The notes under the pieces are model-generated. The model was not told the origin of the DNA, searched no databases, and saw nothing but the letters and a program-made list of their open reading frames with translations. This document shows positions 24,459 to 31,637 of a DNA stretch of 43,140 nt, piece after piece. Origin of the DNA: Actinomadura logoneensis (GTDB lineage Bacteria > Actinomycetota > Actinomycetes > Streptosporangiales > Streptosporangiaceae). Location: NCBI RefSeq assembly GCF_003428695.1, contig NZ_QURH01000008.1, forward strand, positions 1 through 43,140, in the 5' to 3' direction. Both the position numbers and the translations under genes were made by a program. Each line of letters begins with the position of its first letter. The first letter of the stretch is position 1.

Positions 24459-24502
24459 GTTCCCGCTGCGTTCCCGCTGCGTTCTCGCTGCGTTCTCTCT
24501 AC
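24459..24502 (-). repeat. 11-bp tandem repeat covering the stop codon of the GNAT gene
   Basis: Four consecutive 11-bp units start at 24459, 24470, 24481 and 24492: GTTCCCGCTGC twice, then GTTCTCGCTGC and GTTCTCTCTAC. The last unit contains the TAG stop (24499-24501 on the minus strand). Confidence 0.85.
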
Positions 24503-24969
24503 AGGAGCTTGCCGAAGCAGCGGCTCGACTCGGAGCAGCTGTAGTAGCCGAACTTCTCGATCTCCTCGTAGCCGGACGACTCGTACAGCGCGAGCGCCTC
24601 GGGCTGCGCGGTCCCGGTCTCCAGGACCATGCGCCTGCGTCCGGCCGCCCGCGCGGACGCCTCCAGCCCGGCGAGCAGGTCCCGCGCGAACCCCCGGTTC
24701 CGGGCGCGCGGCACGACGTACATGCGCTTGAGCTCCGCGTCCCCGTCCCGGAACCCCGGCTCGGACGCGTCGTGCGCGCGCCAGCCGCCGCACGCGACGG
24801 GCTCGCCGTCCACGCGTCCGACGACGAAGTGCCCGAGCGGCGCGGCGAACTCGGCCGGATCGACCGGCGTCTCGTCCGGCCCGCCGTAGCGGACGACGTA
24901 CTCCTGCTGCAGCTCGTCGATCAGCTTGCGCGCGACCGGATCGGCGTAGGAGGCCACCACCAGTTCCAT
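24499..24969 (-). CDS. GNAT-family N-acetyltransferase
   Basis: 156 residues from ATG 24969. The acetyl-CoA binding core is clear: AELKRMYVVPRARNRGFARD (motif A, R-x-x-G-x-G/A variant RNRGFA) and LETGTAQPEALALYESSGYE (motif B), then KFGYY. Small GNATs of this kind acetylate amines, peptides or small molecules; the substrate cannot be told. The C-terminus (SCSESSRCFGKLL) is common in actinomycete members that end in F-x-K-x-L. No clear Shine-Dalgarno sequence is seen. Confidence 0.9.
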   Translation of the reverse strand: MELVVASYADPVARKLIDELQQEYVVRYGGPDETPVDPAEFAAPLGHFVVGRVDGEPVACGGWRAHDASEPGFRDGDAELKRMYVVPRARNRGFARDLLAGLEASARAAGRRRMVLETGTAQPEALALYESSGYEEIEKFGYYSCSESSRCFGKLL

Positions 24970-25049
24970 GCGGAGAAAAGTACGCGAGCAAGGGGACATA
25001 TCAACACTCGCCCAGCAGTCCGTCCCGCCCGCGACGCACGCCTTGGGGG

Positions 25050-25184
25050 TCAGGCAGTGGCGGTGGTGCGCGGGCGCGTCACCAGCAGTGGCCCGGCCGC
25101 CGCCGCCAGCAGCAGGACGGGCAGCGCGAGCGCCAGGTGGACGCCGCCGAGCGGTGTCCCGACGGCCGCGAACCGGCGAGTCAG
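25050..25184 (-). pseudogene. C-terminal remnant of a membrane transporter-like protein
   Basis: A minus-strand frame ending at TGA 25050-25052 encodes RRFAAVGTPLGGVHLALALP then VLLLAAAAGPLLV and a basic tail. This is the picture of the last helix of an MFS-type exporter, and nearly every codon ends in G or C. No start or body of such a gene exists upstream, where the 26-bp repeats and the TIM-barrel gene end lie. Probably the surviving 3' end of a deleted gene; low certainty because the segment is short. Confidence 0.35.
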
Positions 25185-25284
25185 GCACCGGCTGCGAACC
25201 GGCGGGTCAGGCGCCGACCGCGAAGCGGTGGGTCAGGCGCCGGTGGCGAAGCGGCGGATCAGGCGCCGGTGGCGAAGCGGCGGG
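25169..25284 (-). repeat. 26-bp tandem repeat spanning the stop codon of the TIM-barrel gene
   Basis: Units at 25169-25194, 25195-25220, 25221-25246 and 25247-25272, with a partial fifth reaching into the coding region. Each minus-strand unit repeats the end of the gene (CGCCGCTTCGCCACCGGCGC, then CTGA), so the stop codon region is copied several times with 2-5 differences per unit. Confidence 0.88.
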
Positions 25285-26524
25285 CGAGGGCGCGGAAGGC
25301 GTCCTTGGCCTCGAACCTTCCCGTCCTCGCGTAGTTCGCACGCACCTTGACCAGCGAGAACCCGGCCATGTCGAGGTCGTGCCGCGGATCGGGCGAGTAC
25401 GGGGTGTCGGTGTTGATGAAGTTGTAGACGAACGCGCCGTACACGCCCTCGGCCTCGTAGATGTCGAGGAGTTCGGTGAGGTAGCGCGTCTGGACGCGCT
25501 CGTCGCGGACGTATCCGTCCGGGATGACGGGCGGCTCCCGCGTCCAGTCCACGATCGAGAACCCCTCGCCGCCGCGCTTCTCCGCGCCCCGGTACGTGCA
25601 GCAGCCGAACTCGGTGATGACGACCGGCTTCCCGAACCGGTGCAGCGCCCTGACGTCCCGGACATAGGTCGCCTCGTTCGACGCGTCCCGGTAGAGGTCC
25701 ACGCCGACGACGTCGAACCTGCTCCACCGCACCGACTCCCAGACACCGGACGTGTAGGTGAGCCGTCCGCCGAACAGCGGCCGGACCGCGTCGTGCGCGC
25801 GCACGAGGAAGGCGTTCAGCCGCTCGTCGTACCCCTTGCCCGCCGGGGTCCGCAGGTTCGCGGCCCGCTCCTCCCAGGTCCTGCCGGGGACGAGGCCGGA
25901 CATGAAGATCGTCAGCTCGCATCCCATCGACAGGCCGACGCCGGGGTGCCGCCGCCGCAGCCGTTCCGCCGTCCGCGCCACGGACCGGAGGAACCGCAGC
26001 GTGTGCGCGGCGTCCTTGTCGAACTGGCGCGGCTCGAACCAGACGAACAGGCCCTCGTCCGCCGCGCAGCGCGCCGCGAACTCCAGCCGCCGCAGATCGT
26101 CCCCGAGCAGGATCACCGCGTTGCAGTGCAGGTCGCGCCGGATCGCCCGGATCTCCCGCCGCACGAACGCGGGCTTCCACACCTCGCGCACGGTGTCGTA
26201 GTTGACGCCGCGCTGCGCCAGGCCCTTCCTCGGGGCCGTCCGCTCCGCCCGGTCCGGCGACCGTCCGCGCATCCACGCGGCGGCGCGCGCCTGGGTCTCC
26301 GCCGGACGTCCCACCGCCGCGATCCCGGCCACGCCCGCCGCGACGGCCCCGGCGATCAGCGCCCGCCGTCCGACCGTCCACCGCCCGGCCGTCCGCGGCC
26401 CTCCCGCCTCCGGCCTACGGCTCCGTCCCTCCGGCCGCCGCCTCCGCGTCGTCTCCGTTCGCCGCTCCCTTGCGTCCGGCCGCCCCCCTCGTGCGTCCGT
26501 CCGCCGCGGCTCGAATTCCGCCAT
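25259..26524 (-). CDS. secreted TIM-barrel, glycoside hydrolase-like protein with Tat-type signal
   Basis: 421 residues. A long Arg-rich N-terminus (about 1-50) leads to GRRALIAGAVAAGVAGIAAV, a twin-arginine-like signal or anchor. The mature part looks like a (beta/alpha)8 hydrolase: GVNYDTVREVWKPAFVRREI, HCNAVILLGDDLRRLEFAAR, GLSMGCELTIFMSG, DVVGVDLYRDA, and PVVITEFGCCTYRGAEKRGG with a Glu at the usual nucleophile position after strand 7. Relatives have been labelled abortive-infection proteins in databases, as recalled, but the sequence argues for a clan-A glycosidase fold. Substrate unknown. The start is uncertain: several downstream codons would also leave the signal intact. Confidence 0.72.
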   Translation of the reverse strand: MAEFEPRRTDARGGRPDARERRTETTRRRRPEGRSRRPEAGGPRTAGRWTVGRRALIAGAVAAGVAGIAAVGRPAETQARAAAWMRGRSPDRAERTAPRKGLAQRGVNYDTVREVWKPAFVRREIRAIRRDLHCNAVILLGDDLRRLEFAARCAADEGLFVWFEPRQFDKDAAHTLRFLRSVARTAERLRRRHPGVGLSMGCELTIFMSGLVPGRTWEERAANLRTPAGKGYDERLNAFLVRAHDAVRPLFGGRLTYTSGVWESVRWSRFDVVGVDLYRDASNEATYVRDVRALHRFGKPVVITEFGCCTYRGAEKRGGEGFSIVDWTREPPVIPDGYVRDERVQTRYLTELLDIYEAEGVYGAFVYNFINTDTPYSPDPRHDLDMAGFSLVKVRANYARTGRFEAKDAFRALARRFATGA

Positions 26525-26619
26525 CGAAGCGCCCTTCTCCTCGGCTCACCCGCAAGGCAAGCCTCGGCCCCCGGACGCGTCCCGGACATCGGCCACCCGA
26601 CGCTCCCGCACCGACCAAA

Positions 26620-26650
26620 GTCGCGACCCCGCCCCCGCGAAGGTCGCGAC
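26620..26650 (-). terminator. hairpin downstream of the secreted-protein gene
   Basis: GTCGCGACC (26620-26628) and GGTCGCGAC (26642-26650) are perfect 9-bp arms. On the minus strand the hairpin starts 10 bp after the stop at 26660 and is followed by TTTGG. Confidence 0.65.
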
Positions 26651-26659
26651 TCGGGCCCG

Positions 26660-27322
26660 TCAGTGGTGCAGGCGCGCCAGCCCCCGCGACAGCTCGGTCG
26701 CGTAGAGCCAGGTCTGGCGGCGGCGCTCGCCCGCCAGCTCCCACTTGTCGAGTTCCTCCCGGTAGACGGTGACCCGGAGCTCGACGATGAGGTTCCGCGC
26801 GCGGAAGGTGACCAGGTGCGGCTTCCGCGTCTCGGTGCTCTCGACCGGCACCTCGAACGCCTCGTCCCCCAACGGGGACGGGGCCGACACCGGGAAGTCG
26901 GCGTACGTGCCGTGGGCCGTGTCGAAGATGGCCGCCGCGTGCTCGACGGCGCTCTCGCCGAGGCGAGGATCGTACTTCGTCATCTCGAGCGAGAGCTCGT
27001 CCCTGTTCCGCGGCCCGCGTCCCGTGGTGCGGAACAGGCAGCTCCACATGTCGTATCCGTCGCCCGGCGTGTGACGGCATTCCGATCCTGGATCGTCCGC
27101 GTCACGCAGGGTTCTCCAGACCTCCGCCGAGAAGAGCGTCGAGGGAGCGGGCGCGGTCTCGAAGTCGGACGTCCATGCCATCCCCGCCGGACGGATGCTG
27201 CTCGCGGGCTCCTCCCGCCGTCTCTCCCCGGGCACGCGGACGTCCGACTTCCACGCCGAGACCGCGCCGACCAGCAGCGCACCGGCGAGAAGTCCCGTAC
27301 CCACCCGAAATCGCGTTTTCAT
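26660..27322 (-). CDS. uncharacterised secreted or membrane-anchored protein
   Basis: 220 residues from ATG 27322. The N-terminal MKTRFRVGTGLLAGALLVGA is a Sec signal or signal anchor with no lipobox Cys. The mature domain has exactly two Cys (ECRHTPGD and MWSCLFR, about 15 residues apart), likely a disulfide, and a mixed alpha/beta pattern (FRARNLIVELRVTVYREELD, then WLYATELSRGLARLHH). This resembles small extracytoplasmic sensor or DUF3558-like proteins, but no family is assigned. It lies between the SRPBCC gene and the TIM-barrel gene, all on the minus strand. Confidence 0.7.
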   Translation of the reverse strand: MKTRFRVGTGLLAGALLVGAVSAWKSDVRVPGERRREEPASSIRPAGMAWTSDFETAPAPSTLFSAEVWRTLRDADDPGSECRHTPGDGYDMWSCLFRTTGRGPRNRDELSLEMTKYDPRLGESAVEHAAAIFDTAHGTYADFPVSAPSPLGDEAFEVPVESTETRKPHLVTFRARNLIVELRVTVYREELDKWELAGERRRQTWLYATELSRGLARLHH

Positions 27323-27346
27323 CGACCAGCCCCCTGACTCGACGGT

Positions 27347-27886
27347 TCAACCGCGCTCGGCGATGCGGGCGACGGCGGCAAGGAGTTCGACGCGGATCAG
27401 CCCGGCGCCGCCGAGTCTGATGAGCGACCAATACAGGGAGAAGATCCGGCGGCTGCGCGGATCGGTCGCGGTGACGCGGGTGTCGGCGACGAGGAGCGTC
27501 CGCCCGTCGGCCGGGATGATCTGGAACGCGAGCGCGGCCTTGGCCCAGCCCGGCTCGGAGAAGGCGGCGAACCCGTCGGCGGTGGCGGTGGCGGGCGGTC
27601 CGGGGACCGGGCGCGGCTTCCAGAACCGGGCGACCCGTCCGAGGACGATCTCGCGGCCCTCCGTCCGGCCCAGTTCGGGCACCGCGGCGTTGGCGACGAA
27701 GCTCCCGGAGGCCGGACGGCGACGGCCGCCCGTCCGGATGCGCATCAGGACGCCGGTCAGCGGGAGGTCGTCCGCGCGGACGCCGAGCAGGGCGCGCCAG
27801 ACGGCCTCCGGCGACGCGTCCACGCGGCGGGTGTAGCGGGTGCGGAAGTCGGGGTCGGGCAGGAGCCGGTCCAGCAGCCAGTCCAT
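27347..27886 (-). CDS. SRPBCC/START-like domain protein
   Basis: 179 residues from ATG 27886 (MDWLLDRLLPDPDFRTRYTR), chosen over an upstream in-frame codon at 27976 because the latter would read through the operator. RRVDASPEAVWRALLGV is the typical first strand-helix of the SRPBCC fold, with LGRVARFW and TRVTATDPRSRRIFSLYWSL later. These helix-grip proteins bind hydrophobic ligands. It is divergent from a TetR gene and shares with it an 83-bp intergenic region that is mostly one palindrome, so the TetR protein almost surely controls it. Confidence 0.82.
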   Translation of the reverse strand: MDWLLDRLLPDPDFRTRYTRRVDASPEAVWRALLGVRADDLPLTGVLMRIRTGGRRRPASGSFVANAAVPELGRTEGREIVLGRVARFWKPRPVPGPPATATADGFAAFSEPGWAKAALAFQIIPADGRTLLVADTRVTATDPRSRRIFSLYWSLIRLGGAGLIRVELLAAVARIAERG

Positions 27887-27904
27887 GGTCGTGTACCCCT
27901 CGAC

Positions 27905-27953
27905 GTTCTGGACGGTAACGTACAGAACAGGACTGTACGGCACCGTCCAGAAC
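27905..27953. promoter_or_regulatory. 49-bp TetR operator between the divergent SRPBCC and tetR genes
   Basis: Arms at 27905-27925 and 27933-27953 are inverted copies matching at 19 of 21 positions around a 7-nt spacer. GTTCTGGACGGT forms the outer part and CGTACAG the inner part of each arm. It occupies more than half of the 83-bp gap between the two start codons, so binding would repress both genes. Confidence 0.88.
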
Positions 27954-27969
27954 GAGGGAGAGTGACCCC

Positions 27970-28512
27970 ATGCCACGCACCGCCCGCCTCAGCCGGGAGG
28001 ACTGGGCCGCCGCGGCGCTCGCGGCGCTGGTCGAGGGCGGTGCGTCCGCGGTCGCGGTGGAACCGGTCGCGGCGCGGCTCGGCGCGTCCAAGTCGAGCTT
28101 CTACTGGCTGTTCGAGAACCGGTCCGCGCTGCTGGACGCGGCGCTGGAGCTGTGGGAGCGCGAGCAGACCGAGCGCGTCGCGTCCCGCTTCACCGGCATC
28201 GCCGACCCGGTCGAGCGCCTGCGCTCGCTGCTCCTGCTGTCCCTCGGCACCGGCCACGCGGACGCCGCGCTGCGGCTGACGTGCGAGGCGGACGAGGCGG
28301 TGCGCGCGGTCGCGGGCCGGGTCACCCGGCGGCGGCTGGAGATCGTGGAGGAGGCGTTCCGCGAGCTGGGGATGAGCGCCGGGCAGGCCCGGCACCGCGC
28401 CGCCTCCGCCTACGCGAGCTACCTCGGCACCGCCGCCCTCGCCCGCGTCGGGGCCGCCCCGCACGACACCGACGCGTACGTGGACGAGTTCCTGGCGACC
28501 TACGCGCCCTGA
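27970..28512 (+). CDS. TetR-family transcriptional regulator
   Basis: 180 residues from ATG 27970 with GGGAGAG upstream. The helix-turn-helix is AVEPVAARLGASKSSFYWLF followed by E-N-R; the C-terminal ligand domain has EQTERVASRFTGIADPVERL and RHRAASAYASYLGTAALARV. It lies divergently from the SRPBCC gene across a long palindrome and probably represses both genes. Its 3' end overlaps the convergent SDR gene by 13 bp. Confidence 0.92.
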   Translation: MPRTARLSREDWAAAALAALVEGGASAVAVEPVAARLGASKSSFYWLFENRSALLDAALELWEREQTERVASRFTGIADPVERLRSLLLLSLGTGHADAALRLTCEADEAVRAVAGRVTRRRLEIVEEAFRELGMSAGQARHRAASAYASYLGTAALARVGAAPHDTDAYVDEFLATYAP

Positions 28513-29438
28513 CCGGTGAGGTCCGCGGAGACGTCCCACAGGCGGGCGGCGTCGTCCGGGTCCACGGCCCAGGGCTTGACCCCGCCGACCAGCATGTCGT
28601 CGCCGGTCGCGGGCTCGGCGACGTCGCAGTCCTGCGCGTAGAGCCCGCCGAGGCCGTCGAGCAGCGGCGACGTCGCGGCCCAGACCGCCGTGGCCGCTCC
28701 CTGCTCGGGGGTCTTGAAGCCTTCGACGGGGGTGCCGTCCTCGCTCATCCAGCCCTGCGCGATCTGCTCCTCGCGCGGGACGTGCCGCTGCAGCGGCGTG
28801 AGGATGCTCCCCGGATGGACGGCGAACGCCCGCACCCCGAGCGCGTTCAACTGGACGGCGAACAACGCGTTCGCCGTCTTCGACTGCGCGTACGCGAGCC
28901 ACCGGTCGTACCCGTCACGGAACTGGAGGTCGTCCCACCGGATGCCCGACAGGAAGTGCCCGGACGACGCGACCGAGACGACCCGCGCGCCGTCCGCGAG
29001 CAGCGGGCGCAGCCGGTTGACCAGCGTGAAGTGCCCGAGATGGTTGGTCGCGAAGTGGGCCTCCCACCCGGGACCCACCCGCGTCTCGGGGCACGCCATG
29101 ATCCCCGCGTTGGTGATCACGATGTCGAACGCCCGGCCGTCCGCCAGCAGGTGGTCGGAAAATACGCGCACGCTCTCCTGGTCACCCAGGTCGAGTTCGC
29201 CGACGACCGCGCCCGGCACGTCCCGCAGCGCGTCCCGAGCAACCTCGGGCCTGCGAGCGGGGACGACGACCCGCGCACCCGCCTCGGCCAGCGCCCGGAC
29301 GCCCGCCAGCCCGAGCCCGGAGTACCCGCCGGTGACGAGCGCGGATTTTCCGGTGAGGTCGATCCCGGCGAGGACGTCCCGCGCCGTGCTGTGCGCGCCG
29401 AACCCCGAACCGAGCTTGTGCTGCTGTTCCATCGTCAT
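28500..29438 (-). CDS. short-chain dehydrogenase/reductase (retinol dehydrogenase-like)
   Basis: 312 residues from ATG 29438 with GGTGG upstream; ATG 29432 is an alternative. Rossmann motif TGGYSGLG, the NAG motif in ITNAGIMACP, catalytic Ser (VSVASSGHFLSGIRWDD) and Y-x-x-x-K in YAQSKTANALF are all intact. VVVPARRPEVAR after strand 2 (Arg-rich) favours NADPH. The C-terminal extension and HPGSILTPLQRH are typical of WWOX/retinol dehydrogenase-like SDRs. Substrate unknown. A 16-bp palindrome lies 19 bp upstream of the start. Confidence 0.92.
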   Translation of the reverse strand: MTMEQQHKLGSGFGAHSTARDVLAGIDLTGKSALVTGGYSGLGLAGVRALAEAGARVVVPARRPEVARDALRDVPGAVVGELDLGDQESVRVFSDHLLADGRAFDIVITNAGIMACPETRVGPGWEAHFATNHLGHFTLVNRLRPLLADGARVVSVASSGHFLSGIRWDDLQFRDGYDRWLAYAQSKTANALFAVQLNALGVRAFAVHPGSILTPLQRHVPREEQIAQGWMSEDGTPVEGFKTPEQGAATAVWAATSPLLDGLGGLYAQDCDVAEPATGDDMLVGGVKPWAVDPDDAARLWDVSADLTGQGA

Positions 29439-29456
29439 GCCACCGGACGCTAGAAG

Positions 29457-29472
29457 CTGGAGCGCGCTCCAG
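29457..29472 (-). promoter_or_regulatory. 16-bp perfect palindrome upstream of the SDR gene
   Basis: CTGGAGCGCGCTCCAG at 29457-29472 is a perfect palindrome 19 bp upstream of the start codon. It resembles the dyads bound by MerR-type regulators between -35 and -10, but no promoter elements are clear and no MerR gene is nearby. Confidence 0.5.
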
Positions 29473-29486
29473 GTCAAAGCGGCTCG

Positions 29487-29621
29487 TCACGGCCGGGGCC
29501 GATGCCGTCCAGCCGACCGCGGGCGGAACATGTACAGGAGAAGGCCGGTCAGCGAAGCCCCCACGCACGCCCCGCCCAGCACGCACAGCAGAAGCGCGGA
29601 CGTGTGCAACATGGCGGTCAC
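29487..29621 (-). CDS. 44-residue single-pass membrane protein
   Basis: Starts at GTG 29621 in a GTGA overlap with the stop of the RsbW-like gene. It encodes VTAMLHTSALLLCVLGGACV, then GASLTGLLLYMFRPRSAGRH and a basic end. There is one hydrophobic helix with two Cys followed by an Arg-rich cytoplasmic tail. The overlap and the fit of the helix/tail pattern support translation; no family is known. It could tether or modulate the ATPase. Confidence 0.55.
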   Translation of the reverse strand: MTAMLHTSALLLCVLGGACVGASLTGLLLYMFRPRSAGRHRPRP

Positions 29622-30040
29622 GAGGTGCCGTCCGACGAGACGAACCGCGCCCACACGGTCTTGCCGCCTTCGGCAGAGGCGTGCGTGCCCCACGCGACCG
29701 CCAGGACCTGCACGATGCCGAGCCCCCGCCCGGTCTCGCGCGTCAGATCGGGACTCTGGAGCTCAGGAGCCCCCGGCCCGTCGTCCCAGACGGCGACCTC
29801 GACCATGCCACCGGCGAGCCGTTCCACCAGGACGCGGATGTCGCCGGCCCCGCAGTTGAGCGCGTTGGTGACCAGCTCGGACACGCAGAGCGCGGCGTCG
29901 TCCTCCAGGTCGTCGCGCCCCCACCCGCGCAGCACCTCCCCCACCCGCCGCCGCGCCTTCCCGGCAGCGGAGAGATCGGCGTCGAACCGGCAGACGACCA
30001 GCCCTTCCCGGTCATCTGCCACAGGAGCTTTCCGAATCAT
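29618..30040 (-). CDS. RsbW/SpoIIAB-like ATP-binding regulatory protein
   Basis: 140 residues from ATG 30040, which has AGGA 8 bp upstream; in-frame starts at 30055, 30079 and 30082 are possible. The HATPase_c fold is clear: CVSELVTNALNCGAGDIRVL (N-box), VAVWDDGPGAPEL (G1) and ETGRGLGIVQVLA (G2). Small actinomycete proteins of this class act as anti-sigma-factor kinases or partners of PP2C/STAS proteins. It is divergent from the XRE gene with a short shared region containing nested palindromes, and in many actinomycetes such ATPase genes accompany XRE/DUF397 clusters. Confidence 0.85.
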   Translation of the reverse strand: MIRKAPVADDREGLVVCRFDADLSAAGKARRRVGEVLRGWGRDDLEDDAALCVSELVTNALNCGAGDIRVLVERLAGGMVEVAVWDDGPGAPELQSPDLTRETGRGLGIVQVLAVAWGTHASAEGGKTVWARFVSSDGTS

Positions 30041-30104
30041 CGGACCCGTCCTCATGGCGTGAATTCCAGCGTTCCGCATCACACTCTGAGGTCACCCGAC
30101 TACC

Positions 30105-30133
30105 GTTGTCACTGTTGCCGACAACATCGGCAA
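30105..30133. promoter_or_regulatory. nested palindromes between the divergent RsbW-like and XRE genes
   Basis: TTGCCGA (30115-30121) and TCGGCAA (30127-30133) are perfect arms around CAACA. GTTGTC (30105-30110) and GACAAC (30120-30125) form an overlapping second dyad. They lie 28-56 bp upstream of the XRE start in an AT-richer patch, where an autoregulatory operator would be expected. Confidence 0.65.
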
Positions 30134-30160
30134 ACCTCCGAAGATCACAAGGGACCGGTC

Positions 30161-30976
30161 ATGGTCAAGCCACCCCCTGATCCCCACAACTCGATCTACG
30201 ACCTCATCAGCTACCTACTGCGCTTCATGCGCGTCGAGAAGAACATGCGGCAGCACGAGATCGCGGAGATCCTCGGCTGCTCGATCGGCCAAGTTTCCAA
30301 GTACGAGACCGGCGAGAAGCAGCTCAACAGCGGTGAGTGCAAGAAGCTGGACGCAGCATGGCGCACCGGCGGACTCTTCACACTGCTCCAGTACTACGCG
30401 GAGCTAGGGCCCGATCCGACCTGGCCACAGCGGGTCAGGCGCTTTCAGCGGACGGGCGTTGAACACAAGATCTTCAACCCCACCTTCATCCCCATCCCAT
30501 TCCAGACCGAGGACTACAGCCGGGCCTTACTTCAGGCGGGGCACACAGCTGGCAACGTTCAGAACGTGGACGCAGCGGTCGGCCGGAGGATGGAGCATCA
30601 AGCCGCTATCTTGGCCGATGATCCGCAGATCTGGCTCCTCCTGGACGTCCCAGCACTTCGTCGGATGGGCGATAGCCGGATGACGCGCGCCCAACTGAAC
30701 CACCTTCTGGAACTATCGGAATCGTTGCACATATCTGTGCGGATTCTCCCAGACTCGGCCACTCCCCACGTCGGCATCGACGGTTCCTTCTGGTGGACCA
30801 GGCTGGCGGCAAGGCGACTCATGGTCTTCGCGGGCGGCGCATTTGAGATCGGCCGGGTGATCGACGATCAGGCCATCGCGATCGGCGCGGGCCTACAATT
30901 CGACCGTCTCGCGGCACGCGCCTGGAACGAGGACCAGAGCCGGGAGCATCTACTGAAGCTGCGGGAGGGCAAGTGA
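30161..30976 (+). CDS. XRE-family regulator with DUF5753-type C-terminal domain
   Basis: 271 residues from ATG 30161 with AGGGA upstream. Helix-turn-helix at about 30-60 (MRQHEIAEILGCSIGQVSKY). The C-terminal domain matches the XRE/DUF397 partner class: PIPFQTEDYSRALLQAGHTA, VGRRMEHQAAILADDPQIWL, RMTRAQLNHLLELSESLHIS. The overlap of its TGA with the GTG of the first DUF397 gene (GTGA) implies coupled synthesis. This is a different lineage from the XRE protein at 9495-10376. Codon usage is less GC-biased than the neighbours. Confidence 0.92.
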   Translation: MVKPPPDPHNSIYDLISYLLRFMRVEKNMRQHEIAEILGCSIGQVSKYETGEKQLNSGECKKLDAAWRTGGLFTLLQYYAELGPDPTWPQRVRRFQRTGVEHKIFNPTFIPIPFQTEDYSRALLQAGHTAGNVQNVDAAVGRRMEHQAAILADDPQIWLLLDVPALRRMGDSRMTRAQLNHLLELSESLHISVRILPDSATPHVGIDGSFWWTRLAARRLMVFAGGAFEIGRVIDDQAIAIGAGLQFDRLAARAWNEDQSREHLLKLREGK

Positions 30977-31158
30977 TCGTCTGGCGCAAAAGCAGCCACA
31001 GTGAAGGCCAGGACCAGGGCGGGACGTGCGTGGAGTTGGCCGACCTCGGCACGTCTGTGGGCGTTCGCGACAGCAAGAACCCAAGTGGAAGCCACCTCAC
31101 CCTCACCCGCACCGACCTTCACCAGCTCACCGAGGCCATTCGAAACTCAAGGCGATAG
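30973..31158 (+). CDS. DUF397 domain protein, first of three tandem copies
   Basis: 61 residues from GTG 30973, in a 4-bp overlap with the XRE stop. WRKSSHSEGQDQGGTCVELA, then VGVRDSKNPSGSHLTLTRTD and LHQLTEAIR fully match DUF397. It is probably the direct partner of the XRE protein. Confidence 0.93.
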   Translation: MIVWRKSSHSEGQDQGGTCVELADLGTSVGVRDSKNPSGSHLTLTRTDLHQLTEAIRNSRR

Positions 31159-31185
31159 CAGTCGGTTCGTCGGGTCGGAGGGCGC

Positions 31186-31371
31186 ATGACCGTGTGGCGG
31201 AAGAGCACCCACAGCGAAGACCAGGGGGCGGGCGGAACTTGCGTCGAGCTGGCCGACCTCGGTGCCTCCGTGGGCGTCCGCGACGGCAAGAACACCCGCG
31301 CAGGCCACCTCACCCTCACCCGCGCCGACCTCCACCAGCTCACTGAAGCCATCCGAAGCTCAAAGCGGTAA
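31186..31371 (+). CDS. DUF397 domain protein, second tandem copy
   Basis: 61 residues from ATG 31186 with GGAGG 6 bp upstream. WRKSTHSEDQGAGGTCVELA and ADLHQLTEAIRSSKR make it the closest relative of the first copy. The 213-bp spacing from the first start, and the similar leader before the third copy, indicate tandem gene duplication. Confidence 0.93.
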   Translation: MTVWRKSTHSEDQGAGGTCVELADLGASVGVRDGKNTRAGHLTLTRADLHQLTEAIRSSKR

Positions 31372-31399
31372 TGCTCGCTCGTCTGAGTTGGAGGGCTCC

Positions 31400-31579
31400 A
31401 TGACCGTCTGGCGCAAGAGCAGTTACAGCGAGAGTGGCGCGGGCGGAAGCTGCGTGGAGCTGGCCGACGCCGGTGGAGCCGTGGGGGTTCGTGACAGCAG
31501 GAACCCCAAGGGTGGGCACCACGTCCTTGTGCGGGACGACCTTCGCCGTCTCATCGAGGTCATTCGCCGCGATGCATGA
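31400..31579 (+). CDS. DUF397 domain protein, third tandem copy
   Basis: 59 residues from ATG 31400 with GGAGGG 6 bp upstream. WRKSSYSESGAGGSCVELAD, then VGVRDSRNPKGGHHVLVRDD and LRRLIEVIRRDA show the same domain but more divergence than copies 1 and 2. The leader sequence is recognisably homologous to that of copy 2. Confidence 0.93.
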   Translation: MTVWRKSSYSESGAGGSCVELADAGGAVGVRDSRNPKGGHHVLVRDDLRRLIEVIRRDA

Positions 31580-31637
31580 CGAGAGGGCGTCCGCCGCTTT
31601 GAAGCGCGGTGGAAGCGGGCCCTTGGCGTGAGGGGGG

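Noticed and set aside
25259-26524. Phage-defence (abortive infection) function for the TIM-barrel protein
   Set aside because: I recall that label for relatives, but a secretion signal and a glycosidase-like barrel make a cytoplasmic defence role unlikely, and no partner gene is seen.
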